From Nocardiopsis quinghaiensis (lineage in GTDB: Bacteria; Actinomycetota; Actinomycetes; Streptosporangiales; Streptosporangiaceae): 64,000 nucleotides of DNA. The stretch lies in assembly GCF_008638365.1 (NCBI RefSeq), contig NZ_VWVU01000022.1:48951-112950 (forward strand), in the 5' to 3' direction. Below are positions 58,452 to 64,000 of this stretch, in pieces; position 1 is the first letter of the stretch, and each line of letters starts with the position of its first letter. Under the pieces are notes generated by a model. It did not search any database, was not told where the DNA came from, and was given only the letters and a program-made list of their open reading frames with translations. The translations under genes were made by a program, and so were the position numbers.

Positions 58452-59945
58452 GTGTTGGACGACTCGGACGCCTACGTCGACGGCCCCTGGACCCACAGGA
58501 CCGTCAGCGCCGCGGGCGCGCGCTTCCACGTCGCCGAGACCGGCGAGGGGCCGCTCGTGCTCCTCCTGCACGGCTTCCCCCAGTTCTGGTGGGCCTGGCG
58601 GTCCCAGCTGACCGCGCTCGCCTCCGCCGGGTACCGCGCGGTCGCCGTCGACCTGCGCGGCTACGGCGCCAGCGACAAGACCCCCCGCGGCTACGACCTC
58701 GTCACCCTCGCCCAGGACGCCGCCGGGCTGGTCCGGGCACTCGGCTCGCGGGACGCGGCCGTGGTGGGGCACGGTGTGGGCGGCCTCGTCGGATGGACCA
58801 TGACCGCCTACCACCCGGGCGTCGTGCGCGCCCTGGCCGCGGTGTCGTCGCCGCATCCGCGCGGCGCCGCGCGGGTCCTGGCCTCCGGGGGGCCGGGTGT
58901 GCGCCACATGCTCAAGGCCCAGGTGCCCGTCCTTCCCGAGCACCGGCTCCTGACCGACGGGTGCGTGCGCCTGGGCGACCTGCTGCGTGAGTGGTCCGGT
59001 CCCGGCTGGCCGGATCCCGAGGCCGAGGAGCGCTACCGCCGCGCCTTCGCCATCCCGAAGGTCTCCCACTGCTCACTGGAGTCCCACCGCTGGATCTTCC
59101 GGTCGCGGTGGCGCTCGGACGGCCTCCGCTACAACGCCAGGATGCGCGTGCCCGTACGCGTGCCCGTCCTCCAGGTCCACGGGGCCCTCGACCCGGTCTG
59201 CCCGCCCGAGACGGCACGCGCCTCGCGGCGCGCGGTCACGGGGGCCTACCGTTGGAGGCGGATTCCGGGTGCGGGACACTTTCCGCACGAGGAGCGCCCC
59301 GAGGAGGTCTCCCGCGCGCTCGTGGAGTGGTTGGCGGAGATCTCCCCGGAGACGCGGACGGAGCCCTCGGCGGAGAGGGAGAACGGCGGAGGGGTACTGA
59401 TGGCGACGGAACCCGTGAACGAGCACACCGATCAGCTTCCCGGTGACCGGGACCGGGCCGGCGGACGGGACCGCAACGTCACCGGGCAGGCGCAGAACCA
59501 GCGCCCCCGGGACCGCTACGGGCGGCCGCTGCCGCACGGGAGCGAGGGCGAGGTCGAGCGGGTCCCCGACGACGCCGTGTTCTCCGCCGCCGAGGGCCTG
59601 GAGGAGGCCCAGCGCCTGCTCGACGGAGGGTACGCCTTCACCGCCCACGAAGTCCTCGAAGCCGTGTGGAAGTCCTCGCCCGACCCGGAGCGGGAGCTGT
59701 GGCGCGGTCTCGCCCAGACGGCCGTGGGCGTCACCCACGCGCAGCGCGGCAACAGGGTCGGCGCCGCACGCCTGCTGAGGCGGGGCGCGGACCGCGTGGA
59801 GCCGTTCGGACCGGACGCCCCCCACGGGGTGGACGTGGCCGGTGTGGCGGCGTTCGCCCGGTCCCTGGCCGACGACCTGGACGCCGGACGCGCCCAGCCG
59901 GGCGAGGGCGTCGACCCCTCGGGGATGCGCCTGCTCGGGCGGTAG
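58452..59945 (+). CDS. Alpha/beta hydrolase fused in frame to DUF309 protein
   Basis: 497 aa with no stop. Residues 1 to about 310 are an epoxide-hydrolase-like fold (LLLHGFPQFWWAWRSQLTAL, VAVDLRGYGASDKTPRGY, IPGAGHFPHEERPEEVS). The nucleophile elbow reads VVGHGVGGLVGW, with Gly in place of Ser/Asp, so the usual nucleophile is missing. The C-terminal part from Met317 (59400) is a DUF309 domain (AFTAHEVLEAVWKSSPDPER, GLAQTAVGVTHAQRGN). GGAGGGG six bases before that ATG suggests that DUF309 can also be made alone. The two are usually separate genes. Confidence 0.82.
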   Translation: MLDDSDAYVDGPWTHRTVSAAGARFHVAETGEGPLVLLLHGFPQFWWAWRSQLTALASAGYRAVAVDLRGYGASDKTPRGYDLVTLAQDAAGLVRALGSRDAAVVGHGVGGLVGWTMTAYHPGVVRALAAVSSPHPRGAARVLASGGPGVRHMLKAQVPVLPEHRLLTDGCVRLGDLLREWSGPGWPDPEAEERYRRAFAIPKVSHCSLESHRWIFRSRWRSDGLRYNARMRVPVRVPVLQVHGALDPVCPPETARASRRAVTGAYRWRRIPGAGHFPHEERPEEVSRALVEWLAEISPETRTEPSAERENGGGVLMATEPVNEHTDQLPGDRDRAGGRDRNVTGQAQNQRPRDRYGRPLPHGSEGEVERVPDDAVFSAAEGLEEAQRLLDGGYAFTAHEVLEAVWKSSPDPERELWRGLAQTAVGVTHAQRGNRVGAARLLRRGADRVEPFGPDAPHGVDVAGVAAFARSLADDLDAGRAQPGEGVDPSGMRLLGR

Positions 59946-60472
59946 CCGACGGGCGCGCCGAGCCCGGCCGCCGGTTCCCCGCCGGCGGCCTCTTCAGCCT
60001 GTCGGGACCGCGGCGCTCCCTGTGACCAGTGGAGCTCGTGTGGCCGATGGTGCCTGTCCCTGTTTTAAGCCCTTATGTGAGCTTTAGCGTTAACATCGTG
60101 TTACTGCATTATGCGATGTTATGTAAGTCAAATGTTGCTAGTAAAGGCATTTATCCTCTTCCTGAGATCACCGGAAGATCACATCTTAGGGTTGTCTTGA
60201 AGAAACCCCGAACCGGCTCTCACCTTTCTCCGTTGTCGTGCGTAGAATCCCCGGATCACCGCCCGTGAGCACATGGCACGGGCGGTATGCACCACAACCA
60301 AAGGTGGCACCGCTTCGACCCCGCCAAGCGTGCCGTCGGGCCAGCTCAGGCTCCTTCCGGACGGCGGTACGTCCACGGCCGCGCACGGAACCGGCGCCCA
60401 CGCGGCGAACCGTTCCACGCGCTTCCCGGTGGACGGGGCCGAAAAGGTCGTGCCCGTCTCAAGGAGGACGGA
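59946..60472. other. AT-rich leader region upstream of hppA
   Basis: About 530 bp without a gene. The stretch 60060-60215 is far more AT-rich than its surroundings and contains an inverted repeat AACATCG..CGATGTT (60092-60098 / 60114-60120). The rest, to 60472, is GC-rich and reads through in frame with hppA but lacks a good start. It may be a regulated leader or hold a small RNA. Confidence 0.6.
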
Positions 60473-62926
<2,454 letters not shown>

Positions 62927-63066
62927 CACGGGACAGGAGGTCGGGGCGCGGCCGTCCGGGGACTCCGGGCGGCCGCACCCGTGCCGGGGACCGCACCTAA
63001 CCTGGAGCCACGGGGACGACCAGCACACGCGCTGTTCGTGTCGGCTACCGAAGGAAGTGGTGCCCG

Positions 63067-63159
63067 GTGTCCGGGATGAAGGGACTGTTCGCCATCGTGG
63101 CGATCATGGTGGGATTCATCGGCGCGCTCGCCGTCGTCGCGACGAGCCTGGCCTCATGA
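63067..63159 (+). CDS. 30-aa single-TM peptide
   Basis: GTG at 63067 with AAGGAAG nine bases upstream. The product is MSGMKGLFAIVAIMVGFIGA plus LAVVATSLAS, essentially one membrane helix. Its TGA overlaps the ATG of the sixA-like gene (ATGA), so it is translated just before it. It may be a real small membrane protein or a leader peptide that couples translation. Confidence 0.6.
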   Translation: MSGMKGLFAIVAIMVGFIGALAVVATSLAS

Positions 63160-63659
63160 GCGGCGCGAACGACAGGGACGGCACGCGCACACTGCTGCTC
63201 ATGCGGCACGCCGAGGCCGAGAACGGGAACGGACTCCAGGACTTCGACCGGCCCCTCGCCGACCGGGGCCGGAGCCAGGCGGAGGCGGTCGGGCGCCTGC
63301 TCGCCGGGCGGGGGTACGCGCCGGACCACGTGATCTGCTCGGCGGCCAGGCGCACCAGGCAGACCCTGGACGGGGTCCTGGGTGCGATGGACCTGGCGTC
63401 GCGGCCGGAGGTGGACTACTCCGAGGCCGCCTACTCGGCGGGTGCGGACACGCTCCTGGAACTGGTGAACCAGGTCGACGCCGACGCGGAGACCGTCCTG
63501 GTCGTGGCGCACAACCCGACGGTGGCGCAGCTGGCGGCCTCCTTCGTGGGGGGAGAGGCCCTGGCGGCCTACGCGCCGGCCACGGTCGCGGCCGTCGAGC
63601 TGGAGGTGGAGTGGCTGTACGCCGCACCGGGGACCGGCACGGGAAGGCTGCTGAACTGA
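63156..63659 (+). CDS. SixA-like histidine phosphatase
   Basis: 167 aa from the ATG at 63156. The phosphoacceptor motif LLLMRHAEAENGNG is followed by DRPLADRGRSQAEAVGRLLA, SAARRTRQTLDGVLG and VLVVAHNPTVAQLAASF, the second catalytic His. SixA removes phosphate from phosphohistidine proteins. Actinobacterial members are uncharacterised. It overlaps the 30-aa peptide gene by 4 bp. Confidence 0.9.
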   Translation: MSGANDRDGTRTLLLMRHAEAENGNGLQDFDRPLADRGRSQAEAVGRLLAGRGYAPDHVICSAARRTRQTLDGVLGAMDLASRPEVDYSEAAYSAGADTLLELVNQVDADAETVLVVAHNPTVAQLAASFVGGEALAAYAPATVAAVELEVEWLYAAPGTGTGRLLN

Positions 63660-64000
63660 CCGCGTCGGCGATGTGACCCAGGTCACTCGGTTTCGAGTTG
63701 CCAGACCGGTGGGTGCGGGGTAATGTTCTCCGAGTCGCCACCGACCGGCCCAAGGCCGCGAGGGGCTGCGACACCTCTTCCGAGCGAAACGAACACGGTC
63801 TCCGTGGGCGTGCCGGATCTCCCGTGAAACTCCGAGGAACTTCTTCGATGAGGAAGCCCTGGGATTTCGGGAATCCTCTCCGAAACCGTGTTGGTTCGAG
63901 CAGTGCTCTGAGCCGGTAGGCTTCGGGAGGCGCTTCCACAGAAATGCGGAAGCGGACGGGCTTTACCCCGATCAGGAACACCACAAACCGCCGGTTTGGC
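63660..64000. other. Leader or promoter region running off the right edge
   Basis: About 340 bp without a convincing gene. It begins with a Crp-like site (63672-63687). A GGTAATGTT stretch near 63719-63727 could be a -10 element for a gene beyond the window. The 73-codon frame at 63698 has no coding character. Confidence 0.5.
63672..63687 (+). promoter_or_regulatory. Crp-like site at the right edge
   Basis: TGTGA-CCCAGG-TCACT, containing the near-symmetric GTGACC-CA-GGTCAC. It matches the GTG-N8-CAC type of actinobacterial Crp sites. It would control a rightward promoter near 63720. Confidence 0.6.

Overview
The window is high-GC actinomycete DNA. Gene order and protein content fit a Streptomyces/Nocardiopsis-type bacterium, and I lean towards Nocardiopsis or a close relative (inference). 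Supporting signs are a WhiB-like wblA beside an ArsA-ATPase pair and a PASTA penicillin-binding protein, a crp-nth-NUDIX-marP block, bldG with its anti-sigma partner beside a DUF1998 helicase and a Tad locus, acs, hppA, many GTG/TTG starts and several probable leaderless genes.

Two integrated elements interrupt the chromosome. Element 1 (left edge to about 11.1 kb) is the right part of an actinomycete integrative and conjugative element (AICE) in the 3' end of a tRNA-Ser(UGA) gene. It has a complete core: a KorSA-like GntR repressor, a Pra-like activator, an FtsK/TraB translocase, a RepSA-like initiator, Xis and a tyrosine integrase. Three matching inverted-repeat operators sit before the repressor and activator genes. 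AT-rich cargo at its left encodes a Kiwa anti-phage system, with kwaB cut by the window edge. Element 2 (22613-31863, 9.2 kb) sits in a tRNA-Pro(CGG) gene between exact 43-bp direct repeats. It carries an integrase at one end and an excisionase-like gene at the other. Its cargo is a PD-(D/E)XK (Mrr-like) nuclease with duplicated winged-helix-like modules, a DUF262 plus HEPN-nuclease pair, an HD hydrolase, and a decayed XRE/ATPase regulator pair. Both elements are therefore defence-loaded.

Between the elements (11.1-22.6 kb) lie a sliding-clamp paralogue followed by a DnaA-box cluster, DUF2786, membrane and Nudix genes, a 61-aa acidic peptide gene behind SARP-type 11-bp direct repeats, a large SARP-NB-ARC-TPR regulator, DUF2236 and DUF4037 proteins, and a secreted AA10 LPMO.

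Right of element 2 the chromosome is mostly housekeeping and developmental: metallophosphoesterase, YqeY, PBP, wblA, two ArsA-like ATPases, DUF4177/RidA/Nudix/MBL, an XRE-membrane pair with two large palindromic operators, crp, nth, NUDIX, marP, anti-sigma factor, bldG, helicase, a Tad cluster in which tadB and tadC are reduced to a fused remnant, a degenerate Fic protein, acs, an Actinobacterial holin-X protein, an alpha/beta hydrolase-DUF309 fused frame, the K+-independent proton pyrophosphatase hppA behind an unusually AT-rich leader, a 30-aa membrane peptide and a SixA-like phosphatase. The right edge ends in a Crp-like site and a leader for a gene outside the window.
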